DNA from: Selenia dentaria
Lineage: Eukaryota > Arthropoda > Insecta > Lepidoptera > Geometridae
NCBI GenBank assembly: GCA_917880725.1
Contig: OU862887.1
Span: forward strand, 9,674,501 to 9,738,500
Direction: 5' to 3'
Length of the DNA: 64,000 nucleotides
In this document: positions 10,875 to 22,631 of the stretch, in pieces
How the letters are laid out: every line of letters begins with the position of its first letter
Position numbering within the stretch: position 1 is the stretch's first letter
Translations under genes and position numbers: made by a program
The notes under the pieces: generated by a model
Told to the model about the DNA's origin: nothing
Seen by the model: only the letters and a program-made list of their open reading frames with translations
The model's database searches: none

Positions 10875-11019
10875 GCCGTGCGATTCTGTAATAATTCGTC
10901 GATGCGCTCGTCGATGAGCTCACCAATGTTGTTTTTCTAACGTTTATTTTCATCTCGTCATTTGTTTCACGGATTTTGTCAAAGATGCAACGATGTTTGC
11001 TCTTAGAGAAACGCACGGC
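10875..11019 (+). mobile_element. MITE family A, copy 3, internally deleted
   Basis: Both termini are present, but about 40 bases between the GAGCTCACCAATG block and GTTGTTTTTC are missing, giving 145 bp. It lies only 275 bp from copy 2 in the same orientation. Confidence 0.85.
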
Positions 11020-11418
11020 AGACTATCGGATTTGACATTAAAGGCAGTTACATCGCAGAAGCATCGCAGTAGCGTAGCGATTGGTCAATAGCTAAGAGAC
11101 TTGAGCCCCCGAAGATGCTCGTCGTCAATAAAATTCAATTCGAATTTCATTCGCCTAACAATTAAACTTGTTGCAGTGCGTTTCGAATTTAAATTGACAA
11201 ATTAAGCTTTCAATCTATTAATTAGCAGTAGAATATCTGCTGATACACTTCAATACGTATCTTGTATCTACTCTCTATGTAATGGTGAAGTGGTAATGGG
11301 CAGGCTTAGTTGTTTGTGGAACCATTAGAATGGAATGATCGTCGAATACTAACTTTGAGTTAGTTATATAGTAGGTATATTGGAATGGAAAACTCCATAG
11401 TCAAAGAGTTTTAATGAT
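11020..11418. other. Unassigned spacer
   Basis: About 400 bases between a MITE A copy and a family F repeat. No coding, RNA or repeat signal was recognised. Confidence 0.4.
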
Positions 11419-11647
11419 ACAAGTACAATTTGAAAAACAATAAACCGACTTCCATTCTATACAGTTATTGAAGTGTAAAACAAAAACTACAAGACCGAAT
11501 TTGATAAAATTCAAATGGGATCTCAGGACAGCATCAGCTTTCAATCAAAAAAGAATTTTGAGAATCGGTTCACCCAGTTGAAAGTTATGAGGTAACAAAC
11601 ATAAAAAAACAGTCGAATTAAGTAACTCCTCCTTTGTGGAAGTCGGT
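11419..11647 (+). repeat. Interspersed repeat family F, copy 1
   Basis: About 230 bp from ACAAGTACAATTTGAAAAAC to TGGAAGTCGGT. The early ACCGACTTCCAT and the terminal TGGAAGTCGGT are inverted counterparts. Conserved internal blocks are AACTACNNGACNGAATTTGA, CATCAGCTTTCAA and GAATTTTGAGAATCGGTTCA. Copies occur at 37963, 53502 and, split by a LINE, 20725-21590. A non-autonomous DNA element is likely; class unproven. Confidence 0.7.
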
Positions 11648-12541
11648 AGAAAAGGATACAAATAGAAATAGTAGTTTATGAAACTGTAGCGTCATCAAAA
11701 CACGAGTTTGCGTTTAAACCCCGAGCCGTAGGTGTAGGATTTCAACCGACTACGACAAAGCCCAAAAGGATGTATATCTGTTTTTGATCTGTATGTATGT
11801 ATGTCCGTTCCTATAAAAGAAACGGACCAAAATCTGTCCATATTTTAGTATAAATACACATCTAAGTCTGTTTTACATTTAAGTTAGTCAAAATATGTAG
11901 TTTAATTAGTTCCGATTTTTCCGATTAGACATTATTAAATTAGTGACATAATAGCATTTCAAACAAATACTATGAATTCAACTAATATGAGTTAGGTAAT
12001 ATTAACCAATAACTAAAAACTTTGGATGTAATAACCATAAATACAATTTTAGAACAATTTATAAATATTTACTTAACATAAACAAACATAAAATTACGAA
12101 ACATGAAATTCTTGATTGCTGTCGCGTAAACAAATAAAGACGATGCATTTTGCAAGAACTAACAAACATAAAAGTTACTGCTTCGACTCAGTTCTATTAC
12201 GACCAGATTTCATTCATTCTTTTACATTCTCGAATGCTGTTGCCAAATCCCGCAACTTCACAATATGTTATCTCTGAAATGATCATGTATTCACGGCACG
12301 TGCGCGCATTCCCAGAAGCAGTGAATGTCTCTGAAGCCTGCTTTGTATAATGCGTACTTACAGTGGCTTTGCTACTCGCGTAGGTAGATATAGTAGAGGT
12401 AAGATTATACACTATACCCGCACTGCCATTCACGTTTCTCTAATCCTTTGACGTAGTGAAGATTGTACCCTTGAGACGAAACTGTACTTCATTTAGACAC
12501 ACAATAGGAATTGCTTTTAATTTGTCGTCAATAGACAAGCA
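11648..12541. other. Unassigned interval
   Basis: About 900 bases with no recognised gene or repeat. Both strands near 12150-12430 carry 66-78 codon frames without domain similarity, most likely chance. Confidence 0.4.
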
Positions 12542-12710
12542 GCCGTGCGATCCTCATTTGATTCGTCGATGCGCTCGTCGACGAGCTCACCGATGTCAAA
12601 TACGTTATGAGATATCGCCTAGTGTTTTTCCAACGTTTTTTCTCATAAACTATTTGACATCGGTGAGGTCGTCGACGAGCGCATCGACGAACCATAGAGA
12701 ATCGCACGGC
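12542..12710. mobile_element. MITE family A, copy 4: double-left-arm palindrome
   Basis: Both ends are the left arm of the family. The CGTCGATGCGCTCGTCGACG, GAGCTCACCGATGTCAAATA block on the left reappears inverted on the right (from TATTTGACATCGGTGAGG onward). The usual right arm with GCAACGATGTTTGC is absent. The result is a near-perfect foldback with arms of about 65 bp around a short centre. Confidence 0.85.
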
Positions 12711-13172
12711 AAAAAGTCTGTCTAAGTCAAATTCAAGTAATGTTGTGAATACAATACTGAAACTTTTTATGGTGATTTAAGAGGATATCCCAAAACAAAA
12801 TTTCATGATTCTGTTAAATTTTTCTTCACCCGTGCACCATTACAAAAATTTTACGGATAATAATCCACTACTACTACAAGTCAATTCTCGAAAAGCACAA
12901 ATCTAAAAAAAATAAACAACATCGTCAATTCTTGCTTTTTTATCCTATAGGTATATATAGCTCGCCATTAAAATAGTCAGTTCGCAGAGAATTTAAACAA
13001 AATGGGATTACAAAATTACATCTGCAGTTGGAGAACTGACTGTAATGTTTATCGATGTATGCCAAGTATTTTTCTACTACTTACCTAGTTAAGTTTGTCC
13101 TTCAACTAAACTTATTTCTTTGTTCGAGATTCCCTCGGAGCACGAGTCCGATTTTGCCCAACAATTTCACAT
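12711..13172. other. Unassigned AT-rich spacer before the duplication
   Basis: No repeat or gene recognised. The left boundary of the tandem duplication falls at 13173. Confidence 0.4.
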
Positions 13173-13212
13173 TACCTATTAATACCGGACCACTTAAGGG
13201 TACCACACCACA

Positions 13213-13352
13213 TCAATCGATCGATTACTGATCGATGCCATCGATCGACGTTGATCGAAGTTCGATCAGTAGGTAGAGACTATCGATCGACATCGACTAA
13301 TCCATTCTACAATAGATCGATGTATCGATCGATGATCCGACGATTGATCTGT
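13213..13352. repeat. GATC/CGATCG-dense patch, copy 1
   Basis: About ten GATC sites in 140 bases, many within ATCGATCGAT or CGATCGAC. They are spaced irregularly and often palindromic. The patch is embedded in otherwise ordinary AT-rich DNA. It may be a decayed short tandem array or a cluster of palindromic binding sites; the sequence does not decide. Confidence 0.8.
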
Positions 13353-13597
13353 AGATGAGATTAATTTGACTCTTACCGTGCTACAAATAGACTCGATATA
13401 AATATTTATACTTACTATAACGTTTGAATAGTCAATTTTAATCCTAATAAATGCATAATAAGTCGAAGTCGGGATAGTGTAGACATAAATTAACTGTGAA
13501 ACGCTATATCAACCCCGACCCTAGTATAAGCTCGCTATAAGCACAGAATAAGTAACAGGAAATACTGACCAATATTTTCTTTTTCAGTAAACACTAA

Positions 13598-13735
13598 CGG
13601 CCCGTCCCAATATTCTATCTATCGCCGGTTTACCTTACTAGAGTTAGATATTTGACACTATTTGTATGGACGTTATGTCAAATTTCTATCGGTAGTAAGG
13701 TAAACTGTGGATAGATAGATTATTGGGATCCTCCA
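13598..13735 (+). mobile_element. 138-bp MITE family B, PIF/Harbinger-like, copy 1
   Basis: Strong foldback: CGGCCCGTCCCAATATTCTA at the left pairs with TAGATTATTGGGATCCTCCA at the right. Inner arms GTTTACCTTACTA and TAGTAAGGTAAAC also pair. Flanked by TAA on both sides (13595-13597, 13736-13738), as expected for the 3-bp TWA target duplication of PIF/Harbinger elements. The copy at 52385 has the identical length and the same TSD on the other strand (TTA). Confidence 0.85.
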
Positions 13736-16431
13736 TAAGCAACACTCTGAATATGGGCAACAAGGAGGTGGTCTGTCTTTTATAGATCGGCTACATCAAC
13801 GCGAAATGCCGTTGATTATAGCGATGATAAACGTTAATAAAATAGTAAACCGTAAATAGTCACCACTTATCGTGATAATTTAACAACGGCATTCACATTG
13901 CCGTTGACGTTGGGTGATGAATCAGATGGCGGAATTTTTTGGCACATTATAGAGATTTAAGGCGTTTAAGGAGAATTATTGTGTTGAAGCGGTCACACAA
14001 CCGTTTGTCATTGTGCACCGTGATCGCGAAGAGATCGCACGTTAAGCCAAATATGGAGTGGATGAATGAAAGTCATTGAGCTCTAATCCTAAATGTGAAA
14101 GTTTGTATGTACATATGGGTGTAAGTTACTCAATTACTCAAAACGGCTTAACAAATTTCATCTAAACCAGTAGGTTTAAACATGGAATGAATTTCATTAT
14201 CATCATCATCCATTTCCACGTGGGTGAAACCGAGGGGCACTATTAGTATATTCACATAATAAAGATACCACTCATTATATATGGAAACGTAGTGCTGTTA
14301 TTTATTCAGTGACATTATCGGCAATTAAAGGGGCGTCGACGTTGACGGTTCCAGTGTGGCCACTATATTTATCGCGATAATTGTCGGAATATTTAGCGCT
14401 TTGTTTAAGGCGATGATGGGCATTTACGATGAACGTCGATATGACCAAGCCATTATACTACATGCAGTAAAACTTTTCAGTGTGCAACTGTCATTCACAG
14501 TGGGGTGACAATGACAGATAAGTTAATAACTGGACACAAATATGGCATTTTTAACTTTTTTTATCTTATTTGTCTATGAATTGCGACGTTGCCGTTTCGT
14601 TATTTCGAAATAAATATGGTATAGTTATGTCAATGTTATAACGCATTTATTGGTAAGTAAATATCTCGTTACTATTGAAACCTCATGCTTAGTTTATTTT
14701 GTAATTTTATATGACGTGCCTAGTATAACGAACACTGTTATAAGGTCAATAAATAATTCTAATTCTAATTCTAGTATATTTATATCAAGAATAACGATGA
14801 AATAAGAAAGCTATATGGATTTTTTATTATTAACACTGTTAGAGCTAGAGTATCAGCACAACTAGACGAGCTTTTTTACTAATAGTCGAGTCTACTAGTC
14901 TATATACAAAAAGTGGAGACTAAGTTTCCAGGCCTCTTGTGATTCACGCATTGAAGCCAGAGGGGGACTTTTAAAGTACAGCCAAAGCTCCAGGCTAGTG
15001 TTTCTATGAGCCTTTCCTCAGATAAAACTGTTACATTTAAATCAAAATGAACGTCGAACACATTTACTTCAAGCCCTGAGGCGTCGCTTGGTAATGAATT
15101 TTAACATTAAATAGGCAAATGCCACTATGAAACTTTATAACCAGTATGGATACATTTAAATTAGTTATTACATTAAAACGACTTATTCCAGACTTGACGC
15201 TAGATTCTAATCTTAACTACGGAGAAATGACACAATGTAACCTAACGAAAAGTAACTCAAGTTTATACTTGGCGTCTTTTTTTATTCGAACACAAGCATC
15301 ACGAGAAATCAGCAATGAACGAAACTTTACTACATTATTAACTTAATCATTTATGATCTCTTGTATCGAACGATCTTTAACTAAAGAGTACTTCCAAAAT
15401 ATCTACAAGCTTTATTATTATCACTAAAATAGTAGAAATTAGGTGTTGCCACATAAAACGAAACACGTTTCTATAACAGAAAAAAAATCTTATATTGCAC
15501 TTAAAATATGTTAGTGAAATCATACATAGCTGGCTGGTGTCAGAAATGAACATGAAGATGGCGGCACTCGTCAATGATACCTGAAAAAAAAACAAAACGT
15601 AACTTTTTCTCGAGCATCCGACTTGATAATTATTTTTTTAGAAGCGTTTTAAACATCCAAGTTTATACAAATTTGATTAAAATCTGTTCAAAGTAACGAA
15701 GTTATGCGTTATATTATTAAAAAGTATTTTCTGATCTTGATGACATATATAAGTAAAAATGAAGTGTAAATTTCAGGGAAAAGGGTTTTAATATTTTTTT
15801 CGTGAGAGAAACAGGTTTTATTTATTATTAAATAAATACAGTCTTTAGTGTTAAACGTATATACTGAGATGTGCCAGCAGCCCATACTGTTTATAGTTTA
15901 TTGTGCAAATGCCAACTAAACTTCAAGTAACATAAATCAACAAGTACCTTGAGGCACATTAGCCAAGTATTCTCGTATACAACTCAACAGTGGTGAGACA
16001 AATATGTAAAGGCACTCTCAGAGCATGCAGAGAACCTTATTATAAGATATTATAAATAATGTTAATAACTTTAACGTCGGGCGGGAAAAAGTCCAATAAT
16101 AGCCTACACGATTATGTTTAATTTTTCCTAATTGCATTATAAGTACACCGAAAAGTACATATTTTTTATGACAAAAATGAGGCCCTTATATGCCCTTTTT
16201 AGAGCTAATTTGACTGGGCTATCACGCTAATCTTCTTGCTAGACTCAATGTTCTAGATAAGTGGCTAGAACGTAGACTAGGTAAACAAGGGACCTATGGG
16301 GGCTGGGCTGGAGTGTGGTGTAGGGAGAGCGCATGCAGGGTAAAGAATAGAAGTGAATAAATACGTGGCATGTGGAATGAAATGAATGAAATACCTATTA
16401 ATACCGGACCACTTAAGGGTACCACACCACA

Positions 16432-16571
16432 TCAATCGATCGATTACTGATCGATGCCATCGATCGACGTTGATCGAAGTTCGATCAGTAGGTAGAGACT
16501 ATCGATCGACATCGACTAATCCATTCTACAATAGATCGATGTATCGATCGATGATCCGACGATTGATCTGT
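16432..16571. repeat. GATC/CGATCG-dense patch, copy 2
   Basis: Second copy of the patch at 13213-13352, unchanged by eye. Confidence 0.8.
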
Positions 16572-16816
16572 AGATGAGATTAATTTGACTCTTACCGTGC
16601 TACAAATAGACTCGATATAAATATTTATACTTACTATAACGTTTGAATAGTCAATTTTAATCCTAATAAATGCATAATAAGTCGAAGTCGGGATAGTGTA
16701 GACATAAATTAACTGTGAAACGCTATATCAACCCCGACCCTAGTATAAGCTCGCTATAAGCACAGAATAAGTAACAGGAAATACTGACTAATATTTTCTT
16801 TTTCAGTAAACACTAA

Positions 16817-16954
16817 CGGCCCGTCCCAATATTCTATCTATCGCCGGTTTACCTTACTAGAGTTAGATATTTGACACTATTTGTATGGACGTTATGTCAA
16901 ATTTCTATCGGTAGTAAGGTAAACTGTGGATAGATAGATTATTGGGATCCTCCA
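16817..16954 (+). mobile_element. 138-bp MITE family B, copy 2 (by duplication)
   Basis: Identical position within the second 3.22-kb unit, with the same TAA flanks. It was carried along by the tandem duplication and is not an independent insertion. Confidence 0.85.
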
Positions 16955-19605
16955 TAAGCAACACTCTGAATATGGGCAACAAGGAGGTGGTCTGTCTTTT
17001 ATAGATCGGCTACATCAACGCGAAATGCCGTTGATTATAGCGATGATAAACGTTAATAAAATAGTAAACCGTAAATAGTCACCACTTATCGTGATAATTT
17101 AACAACGGCATTCACATTGCCGTTGACGTTGGGTGATGAATCAGATGGCGGAATTTTTTGGCACATTGTAGAGATTTAAGGCGTTTAAGGAGAATTATTG
17201 TGTTGAAGCGGTCACACAACCGTTTGTCATTGTGCACCGTGATCGCGAAGAGATCGCACGTTAAGCCAAATATGGAGTGGATGAATGAAAGTCATTGAGC
17301 TCTAATCCTAAATGTGAAAGTTTGGATGTACATATGGGTGTAAGTTACTCAATTACTCAAAACGGCTTAACAAATTTCATCTAAACCAGTAGGTTTAAAC
17401 ATGGAATGAATTTCATTATCATCATCATCCATTTCCACGTGGGTGAAACCGAGGGGCACTATTAGTATATTCACATAATAAAGATACCACTCATTATATA
17501 TGGAAACGTAGTGCTGTTATTTATTCAGTGACATTATCGGCAATTAAAGGGGCGTCGACGTTGACGGTTCCAGTGTGGCCACTATATTTATCGCGATAAT
17601 TGTCGGAATATTTAGCGCTTTGTTTAAGGCGATGATGGGCATTTACGATGAACGTCGATATGACCAAGCCATTATACTACATGCAGTAAAACTTTTCAGT
17701 GTGCAACTGTCATTCACAGTGGGGTGACAATGACAGATAAGTTAATAACTGGACACAAATATGGCATTTTTAACTTTTTTTATCTTATTTGTCTATGAAT
17801 TGCGACGTTGCCGTTTCGTTATTTCGAAATAAATATGGTATAGTTATGTCAATGTTATAACGCATTTATTGGTAAGTAAATATCTCGTTACTATTGAAAC
17901 CTCATGCTTAGTTTATTTTGTAATTTTATATGACGTGCCTAGTATAACGAACACTGTTATAAGGTCAATAAATAATTTTAATTCTAATTCTAGTATATTT
18001 ATATCAAGAATAACGATGAAATAAGAAAGCTATATGGATTTTTTATTATTAACACTGTTAGAGCTAGAGTATCAGCACAACTAGACGAGCTTTTTTACTA
18101 ATAGTCGAGTCTACTAGTCTATATACAAAAAGTGGAGACTAAGTTTCCAGGTCTCTTGTGATTCACGCATTGAAGCCAGAGGGGGACTTTTAAAGTACAG
18201 CCAAAGCTCCAGGCTAGTGTTTCTATGAGCCTATCCTCAGATAAAACTGTTACATTTAAATCAAAATGAACGTCGAACACATTTACTTCAAGCCCTGAGG
18301 CGTCGCTTGGTAATGAATTTTAACATTAAATAGGCAAATGCCACTATGAAACTTTATAACCAGTATGGATACATTTAAATTAGTTATTACATTAAAACGA
18401 CTTATTCCAGACTTGACGCTAGATTCTAATCTTAACTACGGAGAAATGACACAATGTAACCTAACGAAAAGTAACTCAAGTTTATACTTGGCGTCTTTTT
18501 TTATTCGAACACAAGCATCACGAGAAATCAGCAATGAACGAAACTTTACTACATTATTAACTTAATCATTTATGATCTCTTGTATCGAACGATCTTTAAC
18601 TAAAGAGTACTTCCAAAATATCTACAAGCTTTATTATTATCACTAAAATAGTAGAAATTAGGTGTTGCCACATAAAACGAAACACGTTTCTATAACAGAA
18701 AAAAAATCTTATATTGCACTTAAAATATGTTAGTGAAATCATACATAGCTGGCTGGTGTCAGAAATGAACATGAAGATGGCGGCACTCGTCAATGATACC
18801 TGAAAAAAAAACAAAACGTAACTTTTTCTCGAGCATCCGACTTGATAATTATTTTTTTTAGAAGCGTTTTAAACATCCAAGTTTATACAAATTTGATTAA
18901 AATCTGTTCAAAGTAACGAAGTTATGCGTTATATAATTAAAAAGTATTTTCTGATCTTGATGACATATATAAGTAAAAATGAAGTGTAAATTTCAGGGAA
19001 AAGGGTTTTAATATTTTTTTCGTGAGAGAAACAGGTTTTATTTATTATTAAATAAATACAGTCTTTAGTGTTAAACGTATATACTGAGATGTGCCAGCAG
19101 CCCATACTGTTTATAGTTTATTGTGCAAATGCCAACTAAACTTCAAGTAACATAAATCAACAAGTACCTTGAGGCACATTAGCCAAGTATTCTCGTATAC
19201 AACTCAACAGTGGTGAGACAAATATGTAAAGGCACTCTCAGAGCATGCAGAGAACCTTATTATAAGATATTATAAATAATGTTAATAACTTTAACGTCGG
19301 GCGGGAAAAAGTCCAATAATAGCCTACACGATTATGTTTAATTTTTCCTAATTGCATTATAAGTACACCGAAAAGTACATATTTTTTATGACAAAAATGA
19401 GGCCCTTATATGCCCTTTTTAGAGCTAATTTGACTGGGCTATCACGCTAATCTTCTTACTAGACTCAATGTTCTAGATAAGTGGCTAGAACGTAGACTAG
19501 GTAAACAAGGGACCTATGGGGACTGGGCTGGAGTGTGGTGTAGGGAGAGCGCATGCAGGGTAAAGAATAGAAGTGAATAAATACGTGGCATGTGGAATGC
19601 AATGA

Positions 19606-19750
19606 TCCCAAACGAACTGCAAGAACAGGTACATCTAATCTCTCCTCTTTCCCTCACTGCTGAGGATCGCGACCACGTACAATCAGTCTCCATTGGGTGC
19701 GATCATAGGCTGTGTGAATCGTACGGTGTATGCTACCACCCCCCACCTTA
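19606..19750 (-). mobile_element. Possible LINE fragment next to the microsatellite
   Basis: The block containing CTCACTGCTGAGGATCGCGA and CCATTGGGTGCGATCATAGG resembles a dispersed lepidopteran LINE 3' region in reverse orientation. That is from memory only; no other copy exists in the window. Confidence 0.3.
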
Positions 19751-20000
19751 ATAATATAATATAATATAATATAATATAATATAATATAATATAATATAAT
19801 ATAATATAATATAATATAATATAATATAATATAATATAATATAATATAATATAATATAATATAATATAATATAATATAATATAATGTAATGTAATGTAAT
19901 GTAATGTAATGTAATGTAATGTAATGTAATATAATATAATATAATATAATATAATGCAATGTAATGTAATGTAATTTAATGTAATGTAATGTAATCTATA
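19751..20000. repeat. (ATAAT)n/(GTAAT)n pentanucleotide microsatellite
   Basis: About 50 pentamer units: a long block of ATAAT, a switch to GTAAT at about 19884, back to ATAAT, then GTAAT again. The array ends in a perfect palindrome of 10-bp arms (ATCTATATAT ... ATATATAGAT) around 19994-20017. Confidence 0.95.
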
Positions 20001-20553
20001 TATACATATATATAGATTATATATATGGATAATATTTTGTAAATAAGTATGAAAAAAATTATAAGTGATTTACTTTTGTTACTTTGTCATGTGAATCCTG
20101 AGTAGGTACATATGCACAGCTTTCAGCATTGCTAAACCTTTTTGTTACACGCTGTATACACAAAACGGAAATTGCTATTAGTTGTTTAGTTTCAACTCCC
20201 CTGTTCAATTACAAGTTACATCACACTTTTAGTTGTTTGTGTTCAAAATTAGTTACATTGTAGGTGTGTATCTAGATCAACATTGCGAGTTTCAAAGCCA
20301 AAGCGAACGAAGAAAGTAATTACGAACGTGGCTTCATTTCTATTCTTCCGTTGAAATTCTGTTGTAATCTTTTCAAAGATCATGTTGTACGAACAAAGGA
20401 ATACCTTGAAACATTTATACTTAAACCTGTTAAAAACTGTATGAACAATGTATTATGAAAATCAAACTTTAGACATTTTGAACGTTTTACTAGTATTGTT
20501 ACGACCAAAACTAGTACTCTTAAAATTTCAAAAAAAAAAAAAGAAAATTTACG

Positions 20554-20625
20554 TCGAAGTCCGTACCATGCGCACAATGTTGTTATAATAGATGCATTTG
20601 AACTATCATGGTACCAACTTCAACA
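20554..20625. mobile_element. Short foldback repeat family D, copy 1
   Basis: GAAGTCCGTACCATG at the left and CATGGTACCAACTTC at the right are inverted counterparts, with CGCACAATGTTGTTATA between. The copy at 54176-54250 shares arms and core and the downstream TTTCACACTT. The complete family element may extend past the right arm. Confidence 0.65.
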
Positions 20626-20724
20626 ACCAATTTCACACTTAAGTCTTTCTAAGTTCACTTTTTAAGTCGGTTCAATTATTTGTCGATAATACGGGATCGA
20701 TTGTTATTGACTCTCAATAAGGAT

Positions 20725-21590
20725 ATATCCACCTTTCTGTTATTGTAGTGTAACTCAAAACCATATGACCAAGTTTGATTAAATTTATATGGGTCTAATG
20801 CTGTCTAATGTCCATGCTGTACCTACCCCAATATCAATTGGGAACTCAGTTCTCGAAGTTTTAGACGAGTACATCTACCTGGGACAGACCGTCAAACTAG
20901 GCAGGTCCAACTTCGAGAAAGAGGTCAATCGTCGAATCCAACTCAGCTGGGCAACGTTCCGGAAACTTCGCGAAGTCTTCTCGTCAAAAATACCGCAGTG
21001 CCTCAAGACAAGAGTCTTCGACCAATGTGTGTTACCAGTGATGACTTATGGCACTGAAACGTGGTCTCTTACTATGGGCCTCATAGATAAGCTCAAAGTC
21101 GCACAGCAAGCTATGGAGAGGGCTACGCTCGGGGTTTCTCTACGTGATCGAATCAGAAATGAGGAGATCCGTAGAAGAACGAAGGTCACCGACATAGCCC
21201 AGAAGATTAGCCAGTTGAAGTGGCAGTGGGCAGGGCACGTAGCACGCAGAACAGATGGCTGATGGGGCCGAAAGGTTCTGGAGTGGAGACCACGGACCGG
21301 CAAGCGTAGCGTAGGTCTTCCACCAACACGGTAGACAGACGACCTGATGAAGGTCGCAGGACGACGTTGGTTGCAGGCCGCTTCAAACCGGTCCTTTTGG
21401 AAAATCATGGGGGAGGCTTATGTTCAGCGGTGGACGTCCTACTACTGAGATGATGATGATATGGGTGGTCCCTTGGAAGTATAGGATTAAGAGTTTTGAG
21501 AATCGGCCTACAAATGGGAGAAACCGGAGAACATACATAAATAAAATTATACAGTCGAACACAGAACCACCTTATTTTTGGAAGTCGATT
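20725..21590 (+). repeat. Family F repeat, copy 4, split by an RTE insertion
   Basis: The left part (20725-20794) matches TTATTGNAGTGTAACTCAAAA and TTTGATTAAATT of family F. The right part (21467-21590) resumes with GAGTTTTGAGAATCGGCC, ACAGTCGAA and TTTTTGGAAGTCG. The LINE at 20795-21458 sits exactly between them. Confidence 0.75.
20795..21458 (+). mobile_element. RTE-type LINE, 5'-truncated, with 8-bp target duplication
   Basis: Frame from 20789 to 21262 encodes the RT connection and C-terminal region: EYIYLGQTVKLGRSNFEKEV, QCVLPVMTYGTETWSLT, GVSLRDRIRNEEIRRRTKV, QLKWQWAGHVARRTDG. A TGG-to-TGA stop at 21260-21262 interrupts it, and sequence then continues in frame through KVLEWRPRTGKRSVG to the EAYVQRWTSY end and a (GAT)n tail. 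The catalytic RT palm and endonuclease are absent. ATATGGGT at 20787-20794 and again at 21459-21466 is the target-site duplication. Confidence 0.9.
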
Positions 21591-21599
21591 AAAACACAT

Positions 21600-22559
21600 G
21601 GACAGGTCCCTGCTTTTTCTCCTCCGTTTCTGTGTGACGTAATTCATCTAATTAGAACATTCTTCATGCCCGGATTACTATGAATTTTGTTAATGGTTCT
21701 CGTGAGAAAGATGGAAGTTTCAGTTCACCCATTTATCTTGAAAGAACTCTAGTATTCACTAAATTGCTTAGATAAAGTCGCTCGAGTAACGTACGATATA
21801 CGTACGTACCGGTTTTCGATAGAGCTTTAATGATTTGATCAGTAGATGTAGTTAGTGTGATTGTGCTAATAGAATCATCTGATGCCGTATTAGCACAATT
21901 TAAATTATTTGTAATAATACAAACATGTTATCAATTTCAAATTCTGAACAACTTATCTATTTAGAAATCCAAGACGCGCTTTTAAAAATATATAGAGCTC
22001 CTTAAGCTATAGAGCTAAGAATCAGCGGCAAGAAATTTTATTTTCATATGGATAGCTTACTGCAATGTATTATTTTCATAACTTTACTTATTTGGCAGAT
22101 GACGACTTAGACGGAAGTGAAGTAAGTACTCCAAACATGTTTGTCTTCCAAATATTGAGAATCTTAAAAGTATATTTTCAATAAATATTTTGGTCTAGTA
22201 GCAGTAGTTCGGTTGTTAGTCCGGTTGACTGAACTATTGCAACTGTTTTTGCAGTTCCATTGAATTGAGATTTTTGTAAAGCGCACACAGCTCCTAAAAA
22301 GCTTATTATTTAGCTTATTCGTGTTAATCAACGTCTCAAAGTAAGTAAACTAAACTCTAAACTCCTTGATATGTTAGTGGATCCATCGGAAGCTTGATGC
22401 TTTCATTTATTTCAAATAAATATTGCGTAGTGAACTAAGTAGTGGTAAATTCGAAAAGACGGAGAGGAGAGAGAGAAACCGCGGCAACTTTAGACATTAC
22501 TGACATGTGACACGAGATCATATGTTACGTCAGAGATGTGACGCTCCTGTAAATCATCT
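21600..22559. other. Unassigned interval
   Basis: Nearly 1 kb with no recognised repeat, coding frame or RNA gene. A purine-rich GGAGAGGAGAGAGAGAAACC stretch is at about 22461-22480. Confidence 0.4.
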
Positions 22560-22631
22560 TTAGTGATTATGGAGGATGTTCATGTTTAGCAGTGGACGTC
22601 CTAGGGCTGAGATGATGATGATGATGATGGT
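22560..22631 (+). mobile_element. RTE LINE 3'-terminal scrap
   Basis: About 60 bases of the HmRTE-like 3' end (GTTCATGTTTAGCAGTGGACG, CCTAGGGCTGAGATG) with a (GAT)n tail at 22611-22631. Confidence 0.8.

Larger units (their letters stand above)
13173..16391 (+). repeat. 3.22-kb tandem duplication, copy 1
   Basis: The sequence from TACCTATTAATACCGG recurs head-to-tail at 16392. The offset is 3219 bases at the start and 3220 at the end. Reading by eye I count about ten substitutions and one single-base insertion, so identity is near 99.7 percent. Shared sequence ends at 16385 (GTGGAATGAAATGA); six extra bases precede copy 2. The unit holds a GATC-dense patch, a 138-bp MITE and short frames with no recognised domain. 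No transposon terminus defines its edges. Confidence 0.95.
16392..19605 (+). repeat. 3.22-kb tandem duplication, copy 2
   Basis: Direct second copy of 13173-16385, ending at GTGGAATGCAATGA. Differences seen by eye include one extra T at about 18850, a T-to-A in the TATATAATT segment near 18933 and about nine other substitutions spread over the unit. No paralogous sequence continues beyond 19605. Confidence 0.95.

Noticed and set aside
15146..15595. Frames of 66 and 72 codons repeated exactly at 18365-18814
   Set aside because: The exact repetition comes from the recent 3.22-kb duplication and is not selection. No domain was recognised and codon content is AT-driven.
16386..16577. 63-codon Arg/Ser-rich frame
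   Set aside because: It reads through the GATC-dense patch; the Arg-Ser pattern follows from repeated CGATCG. The equivalent frame in copy 1 lacks the start.
19654..19959. 101-codon minus-strand frame of Tyr/Ile/His repeats
   Set aside because: It is the translation of the (ATAAT)n microsatellite; a pentamer repeat reads as a five-residue cycle and can stay open by chance.
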